Below are positions 37,984-47,585 of a stretch of DNA of 64,000 bases, in pieces (within the stretch, counting starts at the first letter, position 1; every line of letters starts with the position of its first letter). The notes under the pieces are model-generated. The model was not told the origin of the DNA. It ran no database searches and saw nothing but the letters and a program-made list of their open reading frames with translations. The position numbers were made by a program, and so were the translations under genes. This stretch comes from Planctomycetota bacterium. GTDB lineage: Bacteria; Planctomycetota; UBA8108; UBA1146. Location: positions 116,110-180,109 of the forward strand of contig JAAZXB010000001.1 of assembly GCA_014240375.1 (NCBI GenBank), given 5' to 3'.

Positions 37984-40900
37984 TCAAGGGCGCACTTCTA
38001 CCCACCATTCAAGTTGCTGTTGGAGAAGACCTTGGTCATCCCGAAGTACCCAGCGGGTTGGGTCCTTCACATGGCAACGCACCCGGTGCCATCCCGGTTC
38101 CAGATCCTTCGATCGAATCTGCGCGGCCTGTACCAATTTCCCGGTGGGATCCAAGCCACTCTGAGCTCTCCTCCATCGCTCTCCTGGCCTCTTGTCGACC
38201 ACAGCGGTGTCCCCCCTCGAGGCTTCCCCCGCTGCTGCCGGTCTCTGCAATCCGTAGGAGAGAACCAGCCACTCGACCTCCAGATCATGAGTCCTCGGCT
38301 GAAGCGTCCAGACCTTGAGGATCACCTCCTCGTCTTCAGACTTCTGTAGCACCAGGTCCCCGGGCTCTGGCTCTGCTCGATCGATCGGTCGAACCCTGCG
38401 GTAGATCACCTTGACCATGTGTTCCATGCAGACGACACAGAATCCGCTATTGTCTCGCATCATGCAGGAAACCTGAGGCCGCCACACATGAAATGGCTTG
38501 CGGTCTCCGCCCTCGAAGAGTCCGACCTTGCTGCCATTCCACCAACGATCCTCCGCTTCGATCCACTCACGCCAGATCACTCGGGATTCCACCTCGGATT
38601 TGTTACTTCCATGCATCAGGTTGGGAGGGGCTTCCCGGGTCGCCACCACATCATCTCTGCCAGGAGGAGGCGGTTTGTCTGGATTCGACCCCGGTTCGGA
38701 GTCGTACTCATCATGGAGGCCACCCAGTGAATGCCCCACTTCATGGTTGACCAGGCCGAGGGCTCCCTTGGGAAGACTGGTCACTCCTCCCCCGCCGGTC
38801 GCGACTCCTGCCGTGTCATTGGCGATCACCACCGACTGCCGGTCCTTGCCAGCATCCCCGAGGTGAGACAGGATCTCGAATACCTTGCTGCCATTGGATG
38901 TAAGAACGTCGTAGCGAACCATACATCCGAGAGCGGTGTCCTTGACGATTTCACCGGGTTCGCGAGACACTCCCTGGTCCTTCGACTGGAGGTGAACCGC
39001 AGTGACATTGAAGTACTGCTCGTACTCTCGGTATGGGTCGACTGAAAAGAGCAGTTTTTCACAGGTACGGGCGTGGTTCAGGAACGACTCCTGATGTGAA
39101 TCCTCGACCAGGTATCCATCGCCAAGGATGAAGAGGTCGATGCGGTTGGCGGTCTCGCCACTTTCTCTCAGCGGAACCTCGGCGAGGTACGGATTTTCGA
39201 GCAATTCCCGGGCTACTGACGATTGTTCCGCATCATCCGCTTCTGCAACCACTTCTCTCAACATGCGATCCGCCAGGGAGAAGGATCCTTCCTCCCTGAG
39301 AAGTTGCACGTACTCGATGATCACCTCGATCTTGTTCGACTTCTTGAGCCTCTTGGCCTGGGCGATCGCCTCTCGCTCACGCTCCTTGCGAAGGCGACGA
39401 CTCTCGATGATCTGTTCCTTTTCCATCGTAGTGACCAGACGACCCTCATATTCTTCGTAGCCACCGATGATTGGAACACCCCCGCGGCTGCGCTGGAGGA
39501 TCGCTTCAGCCAATTCAGTCCCCCTGCTACGACGATGAAGATTGACCAGAGCTCTGTGGAAACCATCGACATCTCCGGATGCCTCCGCCAGGTAGACCAT
39601 CCCCATCACCCCTTCCAGGGAATGAGGTACCCCCCTGAACAGGATCGCTCGCTCCGAGGAATTGACCTGTACCCACTGCCGCTGGTCGACCATCTTTCCC
39701 CCGGCGATCTCTCGTTCCAGGGTCAATCGATCTCGAGTGGCCTGATAAACACGGGTGGATCCGCTGGCCAGTTCCACCTGTAACTCCCCGCCCGATGCAC
39801 CTTCGAGAAACTCGTCGAACATCGTCGACAGGGCTGCCGCCTTGACCAGCATCTCCAGCGCCTCGATGTGATCATCCGGAGGTAGATCCATTGCGATGGC
39901 TCGATGCAAGACTGGCGGCAATTCGAGATACCGGCACTCCTCTTGAAGTCGCCTCGCCATCGAGAGTAGATATGCCCACTCCTGTGGCGGCTGATCTCGT
40001 TTCGCTCTCTGCCGCCAACGAACATCTGCGACCCCCTCGACCAGTTCTCCCAGAGCCAACTCGTACTCCGGAACCCCACCGAGGCGGGAGCGGGCCATCG
40101 CGATGATCCTCAACGCCTCTCCAGGTTGGTTCTGATCGAGCAAGACGGTGATCTGCTGCTGAATCACTTTCAGTTTGCTTCGAGCCAGGGCTGTAACGCC
40201 ATCGGCACGCGCCCGCCAGTAGCCATGATCGGCGTCGGAGCCATCGACCACTGCCAGGAACCTGGTGATCGAATGAGCTTCACCGAGACGATCATCGAGG
40301 ATGATGCTACCCAGGACCTGATCGAGAGACTGTCTCCTCTCCAGATCACTGGCCAAGCGCAATCCTTCGAGCGCCGCTGCGAGATCCGCCGAACTCCTTG
40401 CCGCCTTGCTCGAGGGGAATCTCCTGCCGATGGCACGAAGCGCATCGATGGAATCCCAGGTGATCTCGGCCGCCGCAAGTTCCTGTTCGATCAGTGCCCG
40501 TTCCACCTCTCCATCGTCTGGCGGAGTGGCGATCCCCAGCGGATCGAGAAGCGTGAGTTCTGAATCCCCACCGGTTCCCTGGTTCTGAACCGCTTCCTTG
40601 CGAATGGTCCCCGGCCCGTTGACATACTCGCGGCTGATCAATACCAGCAGCAGCAGCAGCAGGACCACCAGCGCTCCATCTGTAATACGGGCAATGACCG
40701 GGCGCCCCCTTCTGGGGAGGGCTGGTCGAGGATCTGTAGAAGGACTCGGATCCCCGGTTCCGCCCGACGGACTTGCCGGGTTCCTCGGTCGTGCCCCGCC
40801 TCTAGAACCCTTGCCAGGAGCCTGCACCCTTGGTCGGTGCTCTTCAGTCCGAATCTCGATGGCAGCGGCTCCGATCTGGATCCGATCACCCGCACGAAGC

Positions 40901-41148
40901 AGTGCCGAATCGATCGACTCTCCATTGAGCTGGGTGCCATTCGCTGAGCGCTTGTCGATGATCCGGAGCTGGCCCTTCTCGAATAGAATTTCTGCGTGAA
41001 TCCTGCTCGCCTTGGGAACATCGATCACTACATCGCACTCATCTGATCTTCCGAAATTGATGCGTTTCTTTCCCTCTGTGGAGATCTCTTTTTCGACCCC
41101 GTCGAGGATCAAAAAGATTTGCAGTTTCGGATTGGGAGTACTCGCCAT
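37984..41148 (-). CDS. FHA domain - transmembrane - M64 (IgA peptidase-like) metallopeptidase fusion
   Basis: N-terminal FHA (NFGRSDECDVVIDVPKASRIHAEILFEKGQLRIIDKRSANGTQLNG), TM (GALVVLLLLLLVLISREY), C-terminal LGLVNHEVGHSLGGLHDEYD with following CMMRDNSGFCVVC. Confidence 0.87.
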   Translation of the reverse strand: MASTPNPKLQIFLILDGVEKEISTEGKKRINFGRSDECDVVIDVPKASRIHAEILFEKGQLRIIDKRSANGTQLNGESIDSALLRAGDRIQIGAAAIEIRTEEHRPRVQAPGKGSRGGARPRNPASPSGGTGDPSPSTDPRPALPRRGRPVIARITDGALVVLLLLLLVLISREYVNGPGTIRKEAVQNQGTGGDSELTLLDPLGIATPPDDGEVERALIEQELAAAEITWDSIDALRAIGRRFPSSKAARSSADLAAALEGLRLASDLERRQSLDQVLGSIILDDRLGEAHSITRFLAVVDGSDADHGYWRARADGVTALARSKLKVIQQQITVLLDQNQPGEALRIIAMARSRLGGVPEYELALGELVEGVADVRWRQRAKRDQPPQEWAYLLSMARRLQEECRYLELPPVLHRAIAMDLPPDDHIEALEMLVKAAALSTMFDEFLEGASGGELQVELASGSTRVYQATRDRLTLEREIAGGKMVDQRQWVQVNSSERAILFRGVPHSLEGVMGMVYLAEASGDVDGFHRALVNLHRRSRGTELAEAILQRSRGGVPIIGGYEEYEGRLVTTMEKEQIIESRRLRKEREREAIAQAKRLKKSNKIEVIIEYVQLLREEGSFSLADRMLREVVAEADDAEQSSVARELLENPYLAEVPLRESGETANRIDLFILGDGYLVEDSHQESFLNHARTCEKLLFSVDPYREYEQYFNVTAVHLQSKDQGVSREPGEIVKDTALGCMVRYDVLTSNGSKVFEILSHLGDAGKDRQSVVIANDTAGVATGGGGVTSLPKGALGLVNHEVGHSLGGLHDEYDSEPGSNPDKPPPPGRDDVVATREAPPNLMHGSNKSEVESRVIWREWIEAEDRWWNGSKVGLFEGGDRKPFHVWRPQVSCMMRDNSGFCVVCMEHMVKVIYRRVRPIDRAEPEPGDLVLQKSEDEEVILKVWTLQPRTHDLEVEWLVLSYGLQRPAAAGEASRGDTAVVDKRPGERWRRAQSGLDPTGKLVQAAQIRSKDLEPGWHRVRCHVKDPTRWVLRDDQGLLQQQLEWWVEVRP

Positions 41149-41224
41149 CGATCAACTCCGTGCCATGGATTACTCAGTAGAGGGGACAGAGAGGTAATCT
41201 CCCGTTGAAGTACCTCCCCTTGGG

Positions 41225-42238
41225 TTATTCGAGTCCTAGATCTGCGCGAAGGCGAGCGACAACTTGCTGATCTTCCAGATCGATGACCGGATCGGAGTCA
41301 TATTGCTCGAAGAACAGCGAAGCCGGTCGAGTTTCGGGAATATCGAGTGCCTTCCGTATCTTCTTTTCAGCGGGAACGAATCCTCTCCCCGCCAATCTCA
41401 AGATCGATTGACCAATGGTGCCTTGCAGGCCGCAAACCAGAACCACTGCCTGATCCGGTCCGAAAGTTCCGGCGGACAGCGACAAGCTGGATTCTAGCAA
41501 CTCCAAGCCATCGGGCTTGAAACAATCCTCAGCTCTGCCCGTCCGACCGCTCCAGTCGGGACACTCTGTGGGTCGACTGACGGTCGGGATGTAAACCAGC
41601 CCGTGCTCCTGCGACAACTGCTCCAACTCTTCTCGATATCCGAGATCTCCCGAGCGAGAAACACCATGAATGATGCAGGTCTTGGTGACCGATCTGCCAT
41701 GACGAAGATCATCTCGAACGATGGAGACAAAGGGAGCCAGACCAGTCCCAGCGCTGACGTAAATCCGACACCGATCGTCCTCCAGCCCGACCGTCCCCGG
41801 GATGGTGAAATGCCCCTTGGGCTTGGGTCTGAGAAAGACTCTATCCCCTTCCGAGAGACGGAACAGGCTGTGAGTGAGGGGGTTCTTCGATTCTGGCCGG
41901 GCCACTCTACGGATGTAGAACTCGACGTGTCCTCGCTCAGCAGGCTCCGAGGCGATCGACATCGGACGCTGAACTCCAGCCAGATCGGGCTCCACGAGAT
42001 TATTGACCCCGATCACCATGTACTGCCCGGGGACGAACCAATCTCCCTCTGGTAACTCCTCATCGAGGGCCACCTTGAAGATCGACAACTCCTCTGAAAG
42101 GTCAATTTTGCCTATTATTGTGGCATTCGGTTCCAGGACCTTGGCCAATTCAATCCTCCTGCTCGGGAATTTACTGCGTAATCCAGACCCGGAGAGTCTC
42201 CTCGCGCGGCTTCGCCGGGTCAAGGTCTCGGAGTCCAA
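41225..42238 (-). CDS. Ferredoxin/flavodoxin-NADP+ reductase-like flavoprotein
   Basis: PGQYMVIGVN, RPMSIAS, YVSAGTGLAPFVSIVRD, VLVCGLQGTIGQSI. N-terminal start uncertain. Confidence 0.85.
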   Translation of the reverse strand: MDSETLTRRSRARRLSGSGLRSKFPSRRIELAKVLEPNATIIGKIDLSEELSIFKVALDEELPEGDWFVPGQYMVIGVNNLVEPDLAGVQRPMSIASEPAERGHVEFYIRRVARPESKNPLTHSLFRLSEGDRVFLRPKPKGHFTIPGTVGLEDDRCRIYVSAGTGLAPFVSIVRDDLRHGRSVTKTCIIHGVSRSGDLGYREELEQLSQEHGLVYIPTVSRPTECPDWSGRTGRAEDCFKPDGLELLESSLSLSAGTFGPDQAVVLVCGLQGTIGQSILRLAGRGFVPAEKKIRKALDIPETRPASLFFEQYDSDPVIDLEDQQVVARLRADLGLE

Positions 42239-42298
42239 GTGGACTCGCCCTGCTGTGGTGCTCAGAATGCTCCCTCAGAAGATCCTGGAGGAACCGAG

Positions 42299-43027
42299 AT
42301 GGAAATGACGGGAAAAGTCGCCCTGGTGACCGGCTCGGCTCACAGAATCGGCCGTGCCATGGCGTACCGGCTCGCCGATGAAGGGATGCATGTAGCCATC
42401 CACTGGAATCGCTCTCGGGAGCAGGCGTTGGAGACGGTGGCTGCTTGCCGGGCACGAGGAGTCGAAGCGCTGACGGTCCAGGGAGATCTGTCTGACCCCT
42501 CGATCGCCCCCGAGATCATCGCCGAGGCCTGTACCCTCGGTCCGGTTCAGGTCCTGGTGAACAACGCTTCTCGATTCGTGCCGAACCGACTGATGGAAAT
42601 CGACGCAACCCAGTTGGAGATAGACCATCGCATCCATGTCGTCTCGCCGACGATTCTGGCTCGCGAATTGGTGAAGCGATTACCCGAAGGCTTGCAGGGT
42701 CGAATCATCCATATGCTAGACTGGCGCGCTTCCGATGCGGATCCCCGCTACCTCAGTTATGGCCTGGCCAAGGCTGGATTACTACACCTGATGAAGATGC
42801 TCGCCGCTGAACTCCCTCCCGAAATCACGGTCAATGGAATCTCTCCCGGATCCATCCTGCCACCGAGTAACGAACTGGCGTCAGTGCCGACGATGAACCC
42901 AAAGGCGGAATCGGCAGAAAACCCGTCCTTGGACCGCTTGACCGATGTGTTGATCGAACTGGTCCGTCAAGATGATGGTTCCACGGGTCAAGTCGTTGCC
43001 GTAGATGGATGGAGAACCATGTCATGA
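42299..43027 (+). CDS. SDR-family reductase, FolM/pteridine-reductase-like
   Basis: KVALVTGSAHRIGRAMAYRLADEGMHVAIHWNRS, LVNNASRFVPN, YLSYGLAKAGLLHLMKMLA; overlaps folB. Confidence 0.8.
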   Translation: MEMTGKVALVTGSAHRIGRAMAYRLADEGMHVAIHWNRSREQALETVAACRARGVEALTVQGDLSDPSIAPEIIAEACTLGPVQVLVNNASRFVPNRLMEIDATQLEIDHRIHVVSPTILARELVKRLPEGLQGRIIHMLDWRASDADPRYLSYGLAKAGLLHLMKMLAAELPPEITVNGISPGSILPPSNELASVPTMNPKAESAENPSLDRLTDVLIELVRQDDGSTGQVVAVDGWRTMS

Positions 43028-43407
43028 GTACATCCCCACAACACCTCTCCAGTCTTGACACCATCCACATCGAGGATCTGGTGGTCAGGACCGTCATCGG
43101 TATCTTCGATCACGAGCGGGATCGATGTCAGGATGTCCTGATCAACATCACCATCTGGACAGATATTGCCCGGGCAGCCGCCACTGATTCCATCGAGGAC
43201 GCCGTGAACTACCGCGAGTTGACCAAGAAGATCATCCACCATGTTTCAAAATCCCAATGCCTGCTGCTGGAAAGACTGGTTCAGGAAGTATCCGAGCTGA
43301 TCCTTGAGGAGAGCCAGATCAAGGCGGCCAGGGTCAAGATAGAAAAGCCGGGAGCATTACGTCATTCACGTTCGGTCGGGATCGAGATCTTGAGAGAACG
43401 CCCGTGA
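43024..43407 (+). CDS. folB: Dihydroneopterin aldolase/epimerase family (FolB/FolX)
   Basis: IHIEDLVVRTVIGIFDHERDRCQDVLINITIWTDIARAAATDSIEDAVNYRELTKKI. Confidence 0.85.
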   Translation: MSTSPQHLSSLDTIHIEDLVVRTVIGIFDHERDRCQDVLINITIWTDIARAAATDSIEDAVNYRELTKKIIHHVSKSQCLLLERLVQEVSELILEESQIKAARVKIEKPGALRHSRSVGIEILRERP

Positions 43408-43925
43408 GCGATGTCCGACCTGCATATGCACTATTGCTGCTGGGGTCCAACATCGATCCGGAGCGAAACATCGAAGCAGCCAAAGTGCAGTTGCGAGCCT
43501 GTACCGACCTGATGTCCCTCTCCCCGATCTACCAGACCCCGGCAGTCTCTGCTCCGGGGACTGCGGATTACCATAATCAGGCGGTGATCCTTCGAGATCC
43601 GCTCACCTTCGAGCAACTCAGATCTCAATTGAAACGGATCGAAACGGCGCTGGGACGAATCAAAAGCACCGATTCCAATGCTCCCCGAACGATCGATATC
43701 GACATCCTGGCCGGCGCAGACGACTCCCTCGAGATGATCTTGGAGTGGCCCATCGACCCGGCGCTATCCACGCTACATCACGCAGCGATACCTTCCTCCA
43801 CCATCGCATCGAAGTGGAGATTTCCTTCTTCACTGGTGAGCGTTTCAGAGGTCTCTCAGCAACTGGGATCGGTGCCAGAAGGGTTCAAAAAACTCGGCGG
43901 GAATCGGGCTGCTAGGGGCAAATGA
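43404..43925 (+). CDS. folK: 2-amino-4-hydroxy-6-hydroxymethyldihydropteridine diphosphokinase
   Basis: LLLGSNIDPERNI, SPIYQTPAVS, YHNQAVIL, RTIDIDIL; GTG start. Confidence 0.9.
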   Translation: MSDVRPAYALLLLGSNIDPERNIEAAKVQLRACTDLMSLSPIYQTPAVSAPGTADYHNQAVILRDPLTFEQLRSQLKRIETALGRIKSTDSNAPRTIDIDILAGADDSLEMILEWPIDPALSTLHHAAIPSSTIASKWRFPSSLVSVSEVSQQLGSVPEGFKKLGGNRAARGK

Positions 43926-45771
43926 GACCACAGGTGATGGCATCGTCGGTCGGATCCTCGCCGCAGGCAGCCGACGGAGCAGGAAGTGGAATGCCAGAAA
44001 CGAAAAGATAGTCGAGGATCTTGATCCCATCGGTGATGTTGACGGATCCATCATCGTTGGCATCCGCCGCATCCATGCAGTCGATCTGAGCACTCCCAGG
44101 TATGAAGAGCAGCGCCAGCAGCTGAATCGCATCCGCCAGGTTCGTACTGGAACTGGCATCGACATCGCCTCTACGGAAACTTCCAGATCCTTCGGGCCCA
44201 AGGGCTCCCATGTCCGGCGCGGAACCATCGGGATCGACGGGAAGAGCTGGATTTCCTCCGTTGATACATGGAGAACCAGGCTCAAGCGCCAGGTTCCCTG
44301 CACTCACATCGACGAATAACGGATCTTCATCGATGCAATCAAAGGAGTAGAGAGAGGAGGTGGCGAGACCTTCAATGCAGCTGAAAAAGGCGTTGGTGGA
44401 TCCCGGCAAGACCTGAACCGGCTGAGGACCCCCTCCAACGATGATGCAGGAATCGATGGTCAGGATGTTGGGAATGCTGTTGTTGACCGTGATGTTGGCG
44501 ACCAATCCAGCGGCAGGGGGGCCAAAAGTGCAGCGCTCGAGAAGGACCGATGCAACGTTGAGACTGACACCTAAATTGGCTCCACTGGCCGTGGCGGAAT
44601 TGCCGTAGAAGACGCAGAAGAACAATTCTTGAGTTTCGGTTCCGTCTCCGGAATCGATCAACACTCCGCCGCCATTGGCCCCTCCCACATTGTCATGGAT
44701 CCGGCAATGATCGAGAGTGACTCGAGAAAAATCGGACACCACCAATCCACCACCTGTGACTGCGGTGACATTCTGGGCGATTTCACAATCGAGGAAGGTG
44801 GCATCGGAGTCCTGATACAACCAGACTCCTCCGGCAAGAAGATCAGTGTTGTTCTCGTTCAATAGACACGATTGAAGCTGCAAGTTACTACTCTCGCAGT
44901 AGATCGCTCCCGCAACGATGTCCGCGTGGTTTTGCAGGATCAAGCAATCGACCAGGGAAATTCCTACGGAGGACCCGGTGACGGCAATCCCACCGCCAGC
45001 ATCGATCGCTTGATTCTGAGATACCTCGACCTGATCCAGTTCGATGGTAGTGACATTCCCGCCGTCGATGGCGATTCCTGCTCCGATGGTCGCCTGGTTC
45101 TCCATCACGATGCAATTGGAGATCCTGGGTGACGAATCGATGATGTAAATCCCACCACCCTTCCTCACTCCGTTGATCAGCACTCCGCCACCACCGCGAA
45201 TCGTGAACCCATCGAGATGTGCCAGTGCGCTCTCCCCTGAAGTAAATCGAACCACTGGATTATCGAGAGTACCGGAGATGATGGTGACCTCGGGGCCCGC
45301 TGCTGACCGGATCAAGATCTGCTTCCCTGCAAAATCGATCGCCTCGTTCCAGCTGCCGGGAGAGACCACGATCTCATCTCCATCGACCGCCAGGGCGATG
45401 GCCGCATTGATGGTGGACGCATCGAGGGGCACCTGGATCTCCGCCCCCTGTAACCACGAGCCACCCTGCGTCTGGCTGTAGAGACCCAGTGAATCGCTCC
45501 ACACCGGAAGGATCCAGACGATGAAGATCAGCCACAATTTTGGGATGATGGTGGGGTTTGGGATGATGATGGGGTTTGGGATGATGATGGGGTTTGGGAT
45601 GATGGTGGAGAGGAGAGTTCGCCTCTCCGAATCGATGCAGATCACTCCAGACTGCCTTCCACGGGTATTGGTCGAATAATTGGGCTCGATCAATGGTTCT
45701 GATAATCTCGATAGACTCATGATACAGGTAAGAGATGCCCGGATAAAGAGGCAGGTGGTGCTCCGGCACAC
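43912..45771 (-). CDS. Secreted right-handed parallel beta-helix protein with C-terminal dockerin-like module
   Basis: INAAIALAVDGDEIVVSPGSWNEAIDFAGKQILIRS; repeated beta-helix coils; C-term FRRGDVDASSSTNLADAIQLL...NDDGSVNITDGIKILDYLF...CGLICP. Start may be the internal ATG near 45720. Confidence 0.85.
   Translation of the reverse strand: MCRSTTCLFIRASLTCIMSLSRLSEPLIEPNYSTNTRGRQSGVICIDSERRTLLSTIIPNPIIIPNPIIIPNPTIIPKLWLIFIVWILPVWSDSLGLYSQTQGGSWLQGAEIQVPLDASTINAAIALAVDGDEIVVSPGSWNEAIDFAGKQILIRSAAGPEVTIISGTLDNPVVRFTSGESALAHLDGFTIRGGGGVLINGVRKGGGIYIIDSSPRISNCIVMENQATIGAGIAIDGGNVTTIELDQVEVSQNQAIDAGGGIAVTGSSVGISLVDCLILQNHADIVAGAIYCESSNLQLQSCLLNENNTDLLAGGVWLYQDSDATFLDCEIAQNVTAVTGGGLVVSDFSRVTLDHCRIHDNVGGANGGGVLIDSGDGTETQELFFCVFYGNSATASGANLGVSLNVASVLLERCTFGPPAAGLVANITVNNSIPNILTIDSCIIVGGGPQPVQVLPGSTNAFFSCIEGLATSSLYSFDCIDEDPLFVDVSAGNLALEPGSPCINGGNPALPVDPDGSAPDMGALGPEGSGSFRRGDVDASSSTNLADAIQLLALLFIPGSAQIDCMDAADANDDGSVNITDGIKILDYLFVSGIPLPAPSAACGEDPTDDAITCGLICP
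45542..45612. repeat. 18-bp tandem repeat, about 4 copies (gggatgatgrtggggttt), encoding (PNPIII)n
   Basis: Direct reading. Confidence 0.96.
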
Positions 45772-45774
45772 TGC

Positions 45775-45792
45775 GTTTAGCGTAGGCTAAAC
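45775..45792. promoter_or_regulatory. Perfect inverted repeat GTTTAGC-GTAG-GCTAAAC; candidate DtxR/MntR-family operator for the metal ABC transporter
   Basis: 7-bp arms, 4-bp spacer, 64 bp upstream of the metal-binding lipoprotein gene; similar layout to E. coli MntR box (ATAGC-N4-GCTAT core). Confidence 0.65.
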
Positions 45793-45855
45793 ATTATTTT
45801 GCACACTGTAAAGTTTTGGATGGCGCAGGGAGCGGGGCCGCTCCAGAATTGATGT

Positions 45856-46800
45856 ATGAAGTCATTGTTGCTCAGGTCATGGATACTCTGGTCATGGTTG
45901 CCGCTGGTGGTCGCAGGGTGCACCGACTCCCCTCGGTCGGCACCCAGCCCCCCATCACTTCAAATTCTATGCACCACGGAGATGATCGCGGGGCCGATGC
46001 GAACCCTGGTCGGGTCCCATGCTGAGGTCTCCTCACTGATGGGTGCGGGTGTCGATCCTCATCTCTACAAGCCTTCCCCCACCGATGTTCAGCGTCTCCT
46101 CGATGCCGATCTCGTTCTCTTCCATGGTCATCATCTGGAGGGACGGATGGGCGACATTCTCCACAGCAGGAATTCGTCAGGTGTCGATCCAAACCTCCAC
46201 CGTTTCATCGCCATCTCGGAAAGGATTCCGCGAGAACGACTGATCCACTCGTCTGCGGATACGGTCGATCCTCACCTGTGGATGGATATCTCGCTGTGGA
46301 TCGAAGTGATCCGAAAAATGAAAGAGGTGCTCACCTCCATCGATTCCGATCATCAGATCGACTATGAGCAATCTCTGGAGCAACTGGTCGAAGAACTGAC
46401 CCTGCTGGATGCTCAGGTCTTTGATCTGATTGCAGAAATTCCAGAGGCGCTGAGGATCCTGGTGACCGCCCATGATGCATTTGGTTACTTCGGAAGGAGG
46501 TACCAGATGGAGGTGATGGGCATCCAGGGGATCAGTACCGAATCTGAAGCTTCCATCGACCGGGTCAACCGACTGGTCGAAATCCTCAGCAATCGCAAGA
46601 TCCCGGCGATCTTCGTCGAATCGACGGTATCTGAACGCAATGTTCGGGCGCTGATCGAGGGCTGCGCTTCTCTGGGTCATCGCCTGCGGATCGGTGGAGT
46701 TCTATTCAGCGATGCTCCGGGGCCGTCCGGTTCAGGTGCCGAACGGTGGAGAGACATGGTTCTACAGAATGCTCGGGTGATCTCGGAGGCCCTCCGGTGA
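45856..46800 (+). CDS. Metal (Mn/Zn) ABC transporter substrate-binding lipoprotein
   Basis: Lipobox VVAGC; GAGVDPHLYKPSPTDVQRLLDADLVLFHGHHLEG; VDPHLWMDI; TAHDAFGYFGRRYQMEVMGIQGISTESEAS. Confidence 0.93.
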   Translation: MKSLLLRSWILWSWLPLVVAGCTDSPRSAPSPPSLQILCTTEMIAGPMRTLVGSHAEVSSLMGAGVDPHLYKPSPTDVQRLLDADLVLFHGHHLEGRMGDILHSRNSSGVDPNLHRFIAISERIPRERLIHSSADTVDPHLWMDISLWIEVIRKMKEVLTSIDSDHQIDYEQSLEQLVEELTLLDAQVFDLIAEIPEALRILVTAHDAFGYFGRRYQMEVMGIQGISTESEASIDRVNRLVEILSNRKIPAIFVESTVSERNVRALIEGCASLGHRLRIGGVLFSDAPGPSGSGAERWRDMVLQNARVISEALR

Positions 46801-47585
46801 AATCCCCCGCCATCGAAATTCACGACTTGACCGTCTCGTACCGTGAGAAGCCGGTACTCTGGGACATCGACGCAACCATCCCCGAAGGATCGCTCTGTGC
46901 CATCGTGGGCCCCAATGGAGCCGGGAAGAGCACCCTTCTCTCCGCCATCCTCGGCACCATTCACCCCGCCAGCGGTTGGCTGAAAATCTTCGATCACGAG
47001 GTGGGGAAGTCACAGGAACTGATCGGATTCGTTCCACAACGCGAGAGTGTCGACTGGGATTTCCCGGTCGACGTGCTCGATGTGGTGCTGATGGGCACTT
47101 ATTCCAAGTTGGGTTGGTTTCGAAGACCTGGAAAAGCACAACGCGACCGGGCGATGGAGTGCCTGGAACAGGTGGGAATGGCCGACCTCAATAAGCGCCA
47201 GGTGGGCGAACTGTCTGGAGGCCAACAGCAACGCGTGTTCATTGCAAGATCACTGGCACAGGATGCTCGATTGATCCTCATGGATGAGCCCTTTGCAGGA
47301 GTCGATGCGGCCACCGAAGAGGCGATTCGACTGGTCTTGTTGGATCTCAAGAAAAAGGGCCGAACCGTAGTTCTCGTACATCATGATCTGCAGACGATTG
47401 AAAACTTCTTCGACCATGTGTTGCTGCTCAACCTACGGCTGGTCGCAGCCGGCCCCACAGCAGAGACCTTTACCCGAGAGAACCTGCTGCGAACCTATGG
47501 TGGTCGCCTCACTCTTCTCGATGAGGCAGCGGAAGCGGTCCGACGCATCCGAACCGGAAGGTCTCGAACCGGCAGGGATCGATGA
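46797..47585 (+). CDS. Metal ABC transporter ATP-binding protein
   Basis: GTG start in GTGA overlap; VGPNGAGKSTLLSAILG, ELSGGQQQRVFIARSLAQDARLILMDEPFAGVD. Confidence 0.95.
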   Translation: MKSPAIEIHDLTVSYREKPVLWDIDATIPEGSLCAIVGPNGAGKSTLLSAILGTIHPASGWLKIFDHEVGKSQELIGFVPQRESVDWDFPVDVLDVVLMGTYSKLGWFRRPGKAQRDRAMECLEQVGMADLNKRQVGELSGGQQQRVFIARSLAQDARLILMDEPFAGVDAATEEAIRLVLLDLKKKGRTVVLVHHDLQTIENFFDHVLLLNLRLVAAGPTAETFTRENLLRTYGGRLTLLDEAAEAVRRIRTGRSRTGRDR

